Assembly (NCBI GenBank): GCA_016350165.1
Contig: CP066225.1
Coordinates: 5,170,021-5,234,020 of the forward strand
DNA length: 64,000 nt
Origin: Planctomycetota bacterium
GTDB taxonomy: Bacteria; Planctomycetota; Phycisphaerae; Phycisphaerales; Phycisphaeraceae
Direction: 5' to 3'
Numbering within the stretch: the first letter of the stretch is position 1; each line of letters begins with the position of its first letter. Made by a program: the position numbers and the translations under genes. The notes below the pieces were generated by a model, which was not told where the DNA came from, did no database searches, and saw only the letters and a program-made list of their open reading frames with translations. Positions 1 through 7,871 of the stretch are shown here, in pieces.

Positions 1-1
1 A

Positions 2-1156
2 CCTTCCGACAAACAACACACAGAAGCCGGCAACAATCTCATCATGGACGAAATCCACAAGCCCGGCGGCGGCGTCCCCGCTCGCATGGCCCCTCTCGTC
101 CTCTTCACAACCGTCATCACCCACCTCTTCGGAGGTTCCGCAGGTCGCGAAGGCACAGCCGTCCAAATGGGTGGCTCCATCGCCGCTGCAACTCACTCAC
201 TCCTTCCCAACTTCATTCGCAAACATCTCACCCCCGACGATCTTCGCACACTCCTCATCGTCGGCGTCGCCGCAGGCTTCGGCGGCGTCTTCGGCGTCCC
301 CTTCGCTGGAGCCATCTTCGCCATCGAAGTCCTCGCCATAGGCCGACTCTCATACGAATCATTCTTCCCAGCCCTACTCGCATCCATCGCCTCCGACTGG
401 ACCGTCCGCGCATGGGGCGTTCATCACACCGACTACCTTGCCGTCACCTCATTCACCCAAACCCTTTCTCACGAAGTCGCCGTCACCGATTGGCTCTTCC
501 TTCTCAAAGTCCTCATCGCCGCCGCGTGTTTCGGCCTCGCCGCCATGACCTTCGCCAAACTCACTCACACCCTCGCAGCACTCTTCAAGAAATTCATCAA
601 ACCAACCCTACTCCGACCAGTCATCGGTGCCGCCATCATCATCGCACTCACCTACCTTCTCGGCACACGCGACTATCTCGGCCTCGGCACACAAACCGCT
701 ACAGGTGAAGGTGTTTCCATCCTCAATGCCTTCTCATCCGAATCCGCAACCACACCCTTCAGTTGGTGGTGGAAACTTCTCTTCACAGCCATCACCCTCT
801 CCTCAGGCTTCAAAGGCGGTGAAGTCACACCACTCTTCTTCATCGGTGCATGTCTAGGCAACACACTCGCCTGGCTCCTCGGCGCACCCATCGAAGTCTT
901 CGCAACCCTCGGCCTCATCGGCGTCTTCGCAGGTGCAACCAACACACCCATCGCTTGCACCATCATGGGCATCGAACTCTTTGGCTCACATTACTTACCA
1001 CCCCTCGCACTCACCACCATCACCGCCTACCTCTTCTCAGGCCACGCATCCATCTACTCCGCTCAACGTCTCCACACCCCAAAACCAATCGCAACAAAAA
1101 CTCCAATCCCCACCAACACACCCCTACGCGAACTCCAATCCACAAGCAAAGACTAA
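2..1156 (+). CDS. CLC-family antiporter, 3' part; fluoride/proton type suspected
   Basis: The frame is open to the window edge, so the N-terminus lies outside; 384 residues are visible. It is a polytopic inner-membrane CLC protein. The second filter segment is present as [15 protein letters not shown], with the gating glutamate in GREG, and the third as [15 protein letters not shown]. The stretch IYSAQRL near the C-terminus aligns with the region of the central tyrosine. The first filter segment, GSGIP in chloride CLCs, reads GNNLI here ([10 protein letters not shown]), and GREGP reads GREGT. From family knowledge, this pair of changes is typical of the CLC-F clade, which exports fluoride in exchange for protons. 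There is no CBS domain at the C-terminus. Chloride transport remains possible. The CLC family call is secure; the fluoride assignment is inference. Third codon positions are strongly C-rich. Confidence 0.9.
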   Translation, partial: PSDKQHTEAGNNLIMDEIHKPGGGVPARMAPLVLFTTVITHLFGGSAGREGTAVQMGGSIAAATHSLLPNFIRKHLTPDDLRTLLIVGVAAGFGGVFGVPFAGAIFAIEVLAIGRLSYESFFPALLASIASDWTVRAWGVHHTDYLAVTSFTQTLSHEVAVTDWLFLLKVLIAAACFGLAAMTFAKLTHTLAALFKKFIKPTLLRPVIGAAIIIALTYLLGTRDYLGLGTQTATGEGVSILNAFSSESATTPFSWWWKLLFTAITLSSGFKGGEVTPLFFIGACLGNTLAWLLGAPIEVFATLGLIGVFAGATNTPIACTIMGIELFGSHYLPPLALTTITAYLFSGHASIYSAQRLHTPKPIATKTPIPTNTPLRELQSTSKD

Positions 1157-1209
1157 CCTCAAGATAGACTCAAAAAAAATACAGTACAACCAACGCAACT
1201 CCTGCAAAA

Positions 1210-1236
1210 CCAATAGCCGCCGATCCACGATCGGCG
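1210..1236. repeat. Short palindromic (REP-like) repeat, copy 1
   Basis: CCAATAGCCG is followed by a perfect inverted repeat with 8-bp arms, CGCCGATC and GATCGGCG, around CAC (1218-1236). The same arrangement recurs at 3318-3345, so it looks like a dispersed intergenic palindrome rather than a terminator; no T-run follows it. Confidence 0.6.
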
Positions 1237-1293
1237 CGCCCACCCCACAAGCCACCCCATCTCACATTTTCCAAATTCTACAACCACCCATTA

Positions 1294-1316
1294 GCCGCGG
1301 GCTGGCAGCCCGCCGG
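1294..1316. repeat. Palindromic repeat, variant copy
   Basis: TTAGCCGCGGG introduces a 7-bp inverted repeat, GCGGGCT and AGCCCGC around GGC (1297-1313). It shares the TAGCCG lead-in with the copies at 1210 and 3318 but has a different stem, so its membership of the same family is tentative. It lies 3' to both flanking convergent genes and could also act as a weak terminator. Confidence 0.4.
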
Positions 1317-1342
1317 TCTTGTATAGATCACGCTTTTCCACT

Positions 1343-1891
1343 TTATTGATCTACCTTTTTACATACCTGCTTCCAAACTGTCTCAATTTTCCGTTTTTGC
1401 TGCCGTGCCGAACAACCTATCACTAGCAGTGCAACCAAAAAAAACACTGGTATTGCTATTTTAAATATCAAACTCGCTTCATTTGGTCCATACATCACAC
1501 TACCAAAAGCAATCCCCCACACAATCACTCCAAATGACATGATCTGTCCCGACAATGATTTCGGCTCAGACGAATAATCAACACATGACATCTCAAGCCC
1601 TAACCGAACTTTCCCTTGCCTGACCTCTTCCACCTCACAATCTAAAAAACGATACGCTGTACCGCATTCAGGGCAATGATCATGCTTCACTCCTCTAAGT
1701 TCATACCCACAACACACACAGTTTTTGGTAACCAAACAATGCTCATTAATAATCTGTATCAAAACATCTTCTACACGCTGCCCTATATATCCTCGCCACA
1801 ACAAACAATAACATGTCAACACAACATGCAACGCACCAATAATAAAAACCAATGAGTACCCACCATGTCGGTGAGGGTTGCATCGTGGCAA
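1343..1891 (-). CDS. Zinc-ribbon membrane protein of unknown function
   Basis: The 182-residue protein has one hydrophobic segment near the N-terminus (about residues 13-32), a central cytoplasmic zinc ribbon, and two hydrophobic segments near the C-terminus (about residues 118-162). The ribbon is CVCCGYELRGVKHDHCPECG, a form I associate with planctomycete membrane proteins of unknown role. The only in-frame start near the beginning is TTG at 1891, only a few codons after an in-frame TAA, and the sequence upstream reads like coding DNA in other frames. The true N-terminus may therefore be longer and broken (see 1892-2071). The gene converges with the CLC gene and shares its strand with a pseudogene and a HAD gene. 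No function can be assigned. Confidence 0.6.
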   Translation of the reverse strand: MPRCNPHRHGGYSLVFIIGALHVVLTCYCLLWRGYIGQRVEDVLIQIINEHCLVTKNCVCCGYELRGVKHDHCPECGTAYRFLDCEVEEVRQGKVRLGLEMSCVDYSSEPKSLSGQIMSFGVIVWGIAFGSVMYGPNEASLIFKIAIPVFFLVALLVIGCSARQQKRKIETVWKQVCKKVDQ

Positions 1892-2071
1892 TGGTTTTGG
1901 CGGCTCTTTTTATTGTCAACTGTTCTCATGGCATTAGGTTCTTTTTCCTCTTTGTGTTTACGACACCAACCACACAATATATACTGCTTTACCCTCTGGC
2001 AACTCTTCTAAAAACTGCAGCATTCTTTTTGTTTTATAATAAAATGCTAGATTGATCTCGCGACTAGCCAT
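1892..2071 (-). pseudogene. Possible frameshifted 5' end of the zinc-ribbon gene
   Basis: From an ATG at 2071 the minus strand encodes 37 residues, starting MASREINLAFYYKTK, then stops at TAA (1958-1960). Shifting one frame gives an open stretch containing LCGWCRKHKEEKE, which runs toward the start of the downstream zinc-ribbon gene; that gene is in the original frame again. Two compensating shifts would join everything into one protein of about 240 residues. The evidence is only the protein-like character of the pieces, so this may be chance. Confidence 0.22.
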
Positions 2072-2102
2072 CACACACTCCCATACAAAACCAACCTAAT
2101 CA

Positions 2103-2123
2103 ACTAACTCCCGAATAGATTCA
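2103..2123. repeat. Partial duplicate of the 3' end of the HAD gene
   Basis: This 21-bp segment matches the last codons of the HAD gene at 2481-2501 at 19 of 21 positions, and on the minus strand it would encode a similar ESIREL ending. It sits just downstream of the split membrane gene, so that gene is bracketed by two copies. It may be the trace of a small tandem duplication. Confidence 0.4.
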
Positions 2124-2453
2124 TTTTCTCAATTGATTTTCTGAACTAACAATACCATTTTGCTGCTCTCCACTAACGCAAAAATAGTACAGATATGGCA
2201 TCAAAATCCCCAAAAACAAATGCCCTAGCACAACAGCAAAACGATTCTCTTCTTTAGCGTAATAAACACCATGATATAAGGTTTGAAAAAACAATATCAT
2301 GGCTCGAATGCCACCTAAAATCGTTGCGATCACAATGCAAATTCCTCACCAGCCATATTCCCTTTGCTCATACGCATCAGGATTAAACGATATGGTTGCG
2401 ATCCCCCCTCCTAAAAGAATAAAACTGATCAATACCGTAATATCTTTCTTCAT
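2121..2453 (-). pseudogene. Small membrane protein gene split by an in-frame TGA
   Basis: An ATG at 2453 opens a 35-codon reading frame, beginning MKKDITVLISFILLGGGIA and ending EYGW, which stops at TGA (2346-2348). The same frame continues without interruption as GICIVIATILGGIRAM and onward to 2121. Joined, the two parts give about 110 residues with three hydrophobic segments and a layout I associate with small planctomycete membrane proteins (a loop, an aromatic pair, then a GGIR-type turn). A TGG to TGA change at the second of two adjacent Trp codons explains the break. TGA is a normal stop elsewhere in the window, for example at 14261-14263, so recoding is unlikely. A downstream restart at GTG 2333 could still make a 70-residue protein. 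The original function is unknown. Confidence 0.6.
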
Positions 2454-2476
2454 AAATTACCCTCGAACAAAAGCGA

Positions 2477-3169
2477 TTAGACTAACTCTCGAATAGACTC
2501 AACCTCAAACATCCGGTCATGTTTAACAACCCCTTCAACTTGCTCATGCACCCACGTCGTATGATAAGGCACATGCACCGCCCAGCCTCCAATCTCAAGC
2601 ACAGGCAAAATATCCGACTTCAACGAATTACCAACCATCAAAAACTCATCCGCAGCAATATCCAAATGTTTCAGCAATCTCGCGTAATCCTTAGATCGCT
2701 TCTCACTCATCACCTCAACATGATGAAAATACTCAGCCAACCCTGACCTCGCCAACTTCCTTTCCTGTTCCATCAAATCACCCTTCGTCGCTACCACCAG
2801 CCGATACTTCTTACCCAACGCCCTCACAACTTCCTCAACCCCGTTTAACAACACGATAGGCTCTTTGATCTGTTTCTTACCCAAATCAATCATCTTCTTG
2901 ATCGTGTAGGAATCCACCTCCCCATCACTGATCTCATACGCCGTCTCGATCATCGAAAGCATAAAGCTTTTCGTCCCATACCCAAACACATCGATATTCC
3001 GCTGTTCATTCGCATCCATCAGCGTTTGAATCACCTCATTATCCGCATACTCACTCAGCAACTCGCAGTAAAGCTTCCCGGTATCCAAAAACAGCGGCAA
3101 GTTGTCCCACAACGTATCATCCGCATCAAAACCAATCACTCGTATCTTCTCATCAAACTTAATCATCAC
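2477..3169 (-). CDS. HAD-superfamily phosphatase
   Basis: This 230-residue soluble protein carries the four HAD motifs. Motif I is GFDADDTLWD, with the aspartyl nucleophile D15 and the acid/base D17. Motif II is the Thr in VVATKGD, motif III the Lys in MSEKRSKDY, and motif IV the acidic LMVGNSLKSDI. The helical cap follows motif I (C1 type), as in YjjG-like nucleotidases and phosphoglycolate-phosphatase relatives. The substrate cannot be read from sequence; small phosphomonoesters such as nucleoside monophosphates are typical of the family. Two adjacent Met codons stand at the start; the second (3166) is an alternative. The C-terminal codons are partly duplicated at 2103-2123. The plus strand is C/A-rich here although the gene is on the minus strand. 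Confidence 0.82.
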   Translation of the reverse strand: MMIKFDEKIRVIGFDADDTLWDNLPLFLDTGKLYCELLSEYADNEVIQTLMDANEQRNIDVFGYGTKSFMLSMIETAYEISDGEVDSYTIKKMIDLGKKQIKEPIVLLNGVEEVVRALGKKYRLVVATKGDLMEQERKLARSGLAEYFHHVEVMSEKRSKDYARLLKHLDIAADEFLMVGNSLKSDILPVLEIGGWAVHVPYHTTWVHEQVEGVVKHDRMFEVESIRELV

Positions 3170-3639
3170 ATCACCTTAATCAATCCCCCACCCACTTTCC
3201 ATCCTGTTCACAAAACCAATCCCCCTACCCCCAAAAAAAATAAAACCACCACTCTATCCATTGATTAGCAAAAACCTGCACATCCGTTTTCTCAATACTC
3301 ACCATTCTGTAACCAACCCAATAGCCGGCGATCCATGATCGCCGGAAACTCTCATATCCTCACCTTCACCAAATCTCTTCCTCCCCAAGTCTCCTCCACC
3401 ACTCCACCTACTGTTCTCACAGTGGACCACTCTAAAATCTACTGCGCCAACAGTAGATCCCCATTTCACCAATCAGCTATTTCTGAATCACACCCCCGTA
3501 ACCACCAATCATGACCAAGCTTTTCCCAACTCATACCGCGATTATTACACGCGGCGCGCACAAAATTTCGCGATCATTTACATCCAACGCAATTCTCATT
3601 GATGAGGAATATTGATTTCTCTTCAATACTTGGTCAAAA
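3170..3639. other. Intergenic region with one palindromic repeat
   Basis: Apart from the palindrome at 3318-3345, this 470-bp stretch between divergent genes holds no convincing reading frame or RNA. It is poor in G in its first third, with C- and A-rich runs. A GGCGCGCAC spike at 3553-3562 resembles GC-rich words in the intergenic regions at 31.6 and 45.4 kb. Confidence 0.5.
3318..3345. repeat. Short palindromic (REP-like) repeat, copy 2
   Basis: CCAATAG is followed by a perfect 9-bp inverted repeat, CCGGCGATC and GATCGCCGG, around CAT (3325-3345). It matches the copy at 1210-1236 closely, with compensatory changes between the arms (GCCGATC versus GGCGATC), which suggests selection on base pairing. 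Confidence 0.65.
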
Positions 3640-4296
3640 TTGATCAAAGTGAAGCAAAAACCCACCAAAACTTACAAAAACCGACTGGGCCGTAAATCTG
3701 GCCGAGGCATGCGCCCATGGTTTTTAATTCCTAAAATCATAAGCATTTGCGCGATCTGGGGTGTCCTCCTTGCATGTGCAGCATTAATTTTGTGCGCGCC
3801 TGATACAGCCCATCTCCCAGCCGTCGAGCAACTCAATACTTCCAGACAACTGCTCACCCAAATCACCCAACTTCTACACTATCTCATCATCCCTGCCCTC
3901 GTCCTCGCCAACATCTTCGGCCTACTCCTCTTCCTCGACGAACCACGTATCTTCATACGCCTCCGCTGGTTACAAACCAAAATGCTCCTCATAATCATCG
4001 CCTACCCCATCCTCTTCGCCTTCCTAAACACCAAACTTTCTCAATCTCAATCACTCATCGCCACCACAATCACCAAAACTACTATCCTCAATCACCAATC
4101 CGCCACTATCAAGCAACAGCCAATCCTCGACCGGGCAATCACTCAAACTTCACTTAATCTACAAGTTATTAATTGGTCATTACTTATCATTCTTATTCTT
4201 ACTACGCTTGTTATCATTCTGGGCCGTCACAAACCCAAACTCGGACAAAACTGGGCCAAAACCTACGCTAAGATCAGCAAAAACAATAAATCCTGA
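3640..4296 (+). CDS. Four-helix membrane protein of unknown function
   Basis: The 218-residue protein has a basic N-terminus followed by four likely membrane helices at about residues 31-52, 78-100, 112-130 and 176-195, and a basic C-terminal tail. The spacing, with a larger extracytoplasmic loop between helices 3 and 4, resembles small CopD/DUF2269-like integral membrane proteins, but I see no diagnostic motif. The start is uncertain: TTG at 3640, GTG at 3649 and an ATG at 3709 (before RPWFLIPK) are all possible, and no good ribosome site precedes any of them. It stands alone ahead of the rpoZ promoter. Hydrophobicity and codon pattern support a real gene. Confidence 0.6.
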   Translation: MIKVKQKPTKTYKNRLGRKSGRGMRPWFLIPKIISICAIWGVLLACAALILCAPDTAHLPAVEQLNTSRQLLTQITQLLHYLIIPALVLANIFGLLLFLDEPRIFIRLRWLQTKMLLIIIAYPILFAFLNTKLSQSQSLIATTITKTTILNHQSATIKQQPILDRAITQTSLNLQVINWSLLIILILTTLVIILGRHKPKLGQNWAKTYAKISKNNKS

Positions 4297-4437
4297 TCAA
4301 TCTCCCATTTTTGTACATATTCAACCCTTAGTAAGTGCGAGCAAATGCCATTCTTTCATCCAATTTCATGTGACTTTTTTTGCTACTTCCCCACGATTCT
4401 AAGCTATCCACTTCATAAGTATCGAAATGACCAGTAT

Positions 4438-4465
4438 TTGCCCACGACCTACCAATCGGTATAAT
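4438..4465 (+). promoter_or_regulatory. Candidate sigma-70 promoter of rpoZ
   Basis: A perfect -10 hexamer TATAAT (4460-4465) lies 16 bp after TTGCCC (4438-4443), a 4-of-6 match to the -35 hexamer. Transcription would start near 4472 and leave a leader of about 95 bases before the rpoZ ATG. Confidence 0.5.
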
Positions 4466-4566
4466 ACGGAATCCAATTATCGACCTCAGGGCATCCTGTG
4501 CGCCGATAGGTATGTACACAACGATCAGGTGTGCGATAAAACCGCAATTTTCGGAGAAAACGATCC

Positions 4567-4968
4567 ATGATTGAAGCACTAAAGGACGACAAAGTCATCA
4601 ACGAAATGGGTGGCCGCTTCAAATTTACCGCCCTCGTCCAGCACCGCATCCGCCAACTGATGGACGGTGCACGCCCCCTCGTCGATCGTAAAGGCCGTAG
4701 TGACTTTGACATAGCTGTCCAGGAAATCATCGAAGGCAAGATCACCTATCAGCTCGAAGGTGGTGAAGTTGTCCCAGGTATGGTTCAGGTCGAAGCACCT
4801 CATACTACCCCTGAGGTCGCTGAAGCGCCCGTTCAAGTCGCACCAACCACTGAGGTTCCTGCTGTTACAAGTGAAGCTGATTCACTCACAGCTGGCATCG
4901 AAGCGATTGCTGAGGCAGCAGAAGCTGCGGAAGCTGAAGAAAGTAAACCTGAAAATCCAGCTGAATAA
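4567..4968 (+). CDS. rpoZ: RNA polymerase omega subunit
   Basis: The first 65 residues match omega: RFKFTALVQHRIRQLMDGARP is followed by an IVQEI-type motif (VQEIIEGKITY). Omega binds the C-terminal part of beta-prime and assists RNA polymerase assembly. The remaining half, to residue 133, is a low-complexity Ala/Glu/Pro tail that the E. coli protein lacks; it is probably disordered. The ATG at 4567 is preceded by CGGAG at a usable distance. A coaC gene follows 123 bp downstream, a pairing that recalls the gmk-rpoZ-coaBC group of other bacteria, although gmk is not adjacent here. Confidence 0.88.
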   Translation: MIEALKDDKVINEMGGRFKFTALVQHRIRQLMDGARPLVDRKGRSDFDIAVQEIIEGKITYQLEGGEVVPGMVQVEAPHTTPEVAEAPVQVAPTTEVPAVTSEADSLTAGIEAIAEAAEAAEAEESKPENPAE

Positions 4969-5091
4969 TTCAGTTCTATTACAGGTTTAGTGCTTAGTTA
5001 ATGCACAGAAATGCGCGCATGGCCGAGCATAAATAAACTCATTTTGAGTAATGACGATTAATATTTGTCATTACACAAAAGGAATAAACGG

Positions 5092-5694
5092 ATGAATATG
5101 AACCCGTCTTCAGATCAGGCAAACCTTGACAACCTCAAGGCGCTTGAGGGAAGACGGGTTTTGGTTGCGCTTACAGGCGGCATTGCGTGCTACAAAATAT
5201 GTACGCTTGTCAGCAAACTGGTTCAAAATGGCGCCGATGTGCGTGTAATGATGACCCAGTCCGCAACGCAGTTTGTCGGCGAAACAACATTCCAATCACT
5301 TTCTGGCCATCGTGTGATGACCAGTTTGTGGGACTCAGCTGAGAATCCTGATGCGGAGCATATTGGTCTCGCACGTTGGTGCGATCTGGCGATCATGGCA
5401 CCTGCGTCTGCGAATTCAATTGCAAAATTGGTTCACGGAATGGCTGACAACTTCGTCAGCACTGTAATGCTAGCGGTTCCTGCCAGTACGCCGATTTTAA
5501 TTGCACCTGCTATGAATGCTGATATGTGGGAAAATCCAGCGACACAACGCAATATGAAGTTACTTGATGAGTTGTACCCTAATGTGCAATTATCTGGACC
5601 TGAGGAAGGTTGGCAGGCGTGTCGTGCGAAAGGCTTTGGCCGCATGAGCGAACCGGAAATGATACTTGCGAAAACTGTCGAAATATTCGATTAA
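5092..5694 (+). CDS. coaC: Phosphopantothenoylcysteine decarboxylase
   Basis: This is a homo-oligomeric flavodoxin-fold flavoprotein (HFCD family) that decarboxylates 4'-phosphopantothenoylcysteine in coenzyme A synthesis. The N-terminal FMN-binding segment VALTGGIACYKI, the active-site His region (DAEHIGLARW), the APASANSIAK loop and the substrate-clamp motif PAMNADMWENPA are all present. At 200 residues it contains only the CoaC half; the CoaB ligase domain that is fused in most bacterial Dfp proteins is absent. I place the start at ATG 5092 because AAAAGGA lies 8 bases upstream; a TTG at 5065 would add nine residues without support. A strong terminator follows at 5740. Confidence 0.88.
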   Translation: MNMNPSSDQANLDNLKALEGRRVLVALTGGIACYKICTLVSKLVQNGADVRVMMTQSATQFVGETTFQSLSGHRVMTSLWDSAENPDAEHIGLARWCDLAIMAPASANSIAKLVHGMADNFVSTVMLAVPASTPILIAPAMNADMWENPATQRNMKLLDELYPNVQLSGPEEGWQACRAKGFGRMSEPEMILAKTVEIFD

Positions 5695-5739
5695 TTCGAG
5701 AACATGTATCACATTTAACCCTAAAATTCAAGAGAACTA

Positions 5740-5776
5740 CAGCCGCCTAATCGTTGATTAGGCGGCTGTTTTTTTT
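5740..5776 (+). terminator. Rho-independent terminator of rpoZ-coaC
   Basis: A perfect 13-bp inverted repeat, CAGCCGCCTAATC and GATTAGGCGGCTG around GTT, is followed by eight T residues. Confidence 0.92.
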
Positions 5777-5967
5777 ATGTAATATGACCAAAACATCTAA
5801 GCTTGAATACAGGGTTCTGGTTAGCCATCAGTTGAGTTTTTCTTTTGCACATGGATGAATGATTCTATTTAAACAAGCAAATACTCAACAGTGTGCTATT
5901 GCATTAAAGATATATTTTATAGAACGATGCCTTGGGACATATCAACTATAACTAGACGTGAATCGTA

Positions 5968-6714
5968 TTATTGTATTCCCACTGGCTTTATTTGCTGTAC
6001 TTGATCTTCAATGGATTCTAGCTGAAGATCATTTGCCAAACGCTGTTTGGTGGATTGAAAATCTTCGAATGATTCAAATGGCCAAAATGATTTTTTAATT
6101 AAGTAAGTTATATCCCGCTTAAAAATTCTCACTCTGACGAGACTGTATAAATACCAGAACACGAAAATTGCAACAACCGCTGTTGCAAATATTCCACCAG
6201 CTAAATGCAAAAAGACCCAGAAAACCAAAGGTATCCCCATAATAATGGCTAATGAAATTGCCCAGATAGCTTTATCAATGAAGCCGCCTTCAGTAACGAA
6301 ACCGCCCATTAACCATTCTAAGACAAACTGAACTGCTAAACCCATTGGCACTGAAAGAATGAAGGGCAAGATAATCACAAGCAATGAGCCGAGTAGATCC
6401 TGAACTACTTCGCCAAAAAAGCTTACGTTCTTTTGGGGTTTATATTTGCGATCATCAAGTAAGAACAAACGCGCTCGCTGCGCACACATACGCTGCCTTA
6501 GATAGGGCTTCTTTTTGTCGTCTGGATTAAGTGGAATTGAGTGCGCAGAATGACTTATTACACTACTTTTCAGACTCTTGAGCGATTTCACTGAAAGCTG
6601 CAGATCGGATTCCAAATCATCGATCGTAGCATTGCCAGCTTCAATCTTCATGAGAAAGTCGATTAGCCTTTGCTTTTGCTGCTGATATTTTTCTATTCGC
6701 TTTATGCTTTTCAT
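5968..6714 (-). CDS. Membrane protein of unknown function
   Basis: The 248-residue protein has a charged, probably coiled N-terminal third (Lys/Gln/Asp-rich to about residue 60), a basic linker, then three hydrophobic segments at about residues 108-132, 148-170 and 175-198. A soluble C-terminal tail of about 45 residues follows. I do not recognise the family. I chose ATG 6714 over the GTG at 6738 because GGGAG stands just upstream of the ATG. The gene starts only 62 bp after the end of the outer-membrane barrel gene on the same strand, so the two may be cotranscribed. Confidence 0.65.
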   Translation of the reverse strand: MKSIKRIEKYQQQKQRLIDFLMKIEAGNATIDDLESDLQLSVKSLKSLKSSVISHSAHSIPLNPDDKKKPYLRQRMCAQRARLFLLDDRKYKPQKNVSFFGEVVQDLLGSLLVIILPFILSVPMGLAVQFVLEWLMGGFVTEGGFIDKAIWAISLAIIMGIPLVFWVFLHLAGGIFATAVVAIFVFWYLYSLVRVRIFKRDITYLIKKSFWPFESFEDFQSTKQRLANDLQLESIEDQVQQIKPVGIQ

Positions 6715-6776
6715 ATGCTCCCAAAGAAAAACTCGCACTCACTAATTGTGAATGCGAGCATTATATCCAAAGAAAA

Positions 6777-7796
6777 TTAGAAGTTGTAGCGTAATTGTGT
6801 GAGTAAGCCGAAGGTTTGGTAGTACTCATGGAGTTCAACGCGGAAACCAGTCATAATTGAGAGGTTTTTATTGTTGGTAGCAGTTGCACCAATCTCAACG
6901 AGAAGTGCGTTCTCACCCTGTTCCGGCGTAATGATGGTAAATTCATTACCTGTGTTTATACGTTTTGCTTCTAAGTATTCTGTGTCGTAGAAATCATGAC
7001 GCCAACCAAACATCAGGTTTGGATTGATTGACCATGTATTGATTGGGAACTCACTTGTTGCACGTACCGTGAGATCCGAAGTCAGTGCTTCGTATATTCG
7101 CTTTTCATAGTGATTGACGAGATTCGCTGGGCCTTCTTCGTTGTAACCATCGTCGTTGGTGCGAATATAATTAATTCCGAATTCTGGAGCAATGATCCAA
7201 TCGCCTGCATAGAACTGATAACCGAGCGATGCGGATGTGCCGAAGGTTTTAGCAACGTGATCGGAGTCCAAATTGGTGTCATTAACATTTCGACGCAAAT
7301 CGATGTTACTGTGAGCTGCAGTCATTGTTGCGGTTGAAAACCATGTGTCGGTGAAGTATCCACCATATACACCGAAAAGTAATGCATCTACAGAACCGTT
7401 TGGATGCGGTGTATCAAAGAACTGCAACTCGGAATACGAATATGCAGTGTTGATACCAATAGCAATATTCTCAGTCAGGAAACGATCGATACCGGCCATA
7501 GAGGTGATGTTATGCTCAATATAGCCGAAGGTTTGGTCCTGCGCATCCTGCTTGTTATAGACGTAGTTATTTTGCGTGTAGATTGCCCAAGGTGTTTCGC
7601 CGCTATTGAATCCGTCCGCTCCATCAAAACGCAGCTGTGACATTCTGGTATTCAGCGTACGTGTGTAGTTGCTAACGGTGTTGTATGGCGAAAAAATTGA
7701 CAGAGCATTGGGAGAAGCATCTGGTTGAGCATCAGCATAAACTACAGAAGTTGCGGTAACTGCTGCAGCCAGCGTGGCCAAGATTTTCTTATTCAT
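6777..7796 (-). CDS. Outer-membrane beta-barrel protein (autotransporter-domain-like)
   Basis: A signal peptide (MNKKILATLAAAVTATSVVYA) precedes about 315 residues of alternating aromatic/polar strands typical of an outer-membrane barrel, ending in Phe (LLTQLRYNF), as BAM substrates usually do. The strand pattern, including GINTAYSYSELQF, SASLGYQFYAGDW and IAPEFGINYIRT, is like the translocator domain of autotransporters, but no large passenger precedes it, so it may be a stand-alone barrel. Its presence implies a diderm envelope. Substrate or partner is unknown. Confidence 0.72.
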   Translation of the reverse strand: MNKKILATLAAAVTATSVVYADAQPDASPNALSIFSPYNTVSNYTRTLNTRMSQLRFDGADGFNSGETPWAIYTQNNYVYNKQDAQDQTFGYIEHNITSMAGIDRFLTENIAIGINTAYSYSELQFFDTPHPNGSVDALLFGVYGGYFTDTWFSTATMTAAHSNIDLRRNVNDTNLDSDHVAKTFGTSASLGYQFYAGDWIIAPEFGINYIRTNDDGYNEEGPANLVNHYEKRIYEALTSDLTVRATSEFPINTWSINPNLMFGWRHDFYDTEYLEAKRINTGNEFTIITPEQGENALLVEIGATATNNKNLSIMTGFRVELHEYYQTFGLLTQLRYNF

Positions 7797-7871
7797 AAGA
7801 TCATCCGTGAATTCAGAGCGCTCATGCGCCGAGTTGTTAAAAAAATATTGAGTGATGCAACTAATCGTGGG

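Noticed and set aside
933..1349. Long alternative frames over the CLC gene, up to 138 codons.
   Set aside because: They are shadows of the CLC frame, caused by its C-rich codons, and are rich in His, Pro, Ser and Arg.
2346..2348. TGA reassigned to Trp (code 4) as the explanation of the split membrane gene.
   Set aside because: TGA terminates other well-defined genes here, for example the GH57 gene (14261-14263), and other proteins use TGG for conserved Trp residues.
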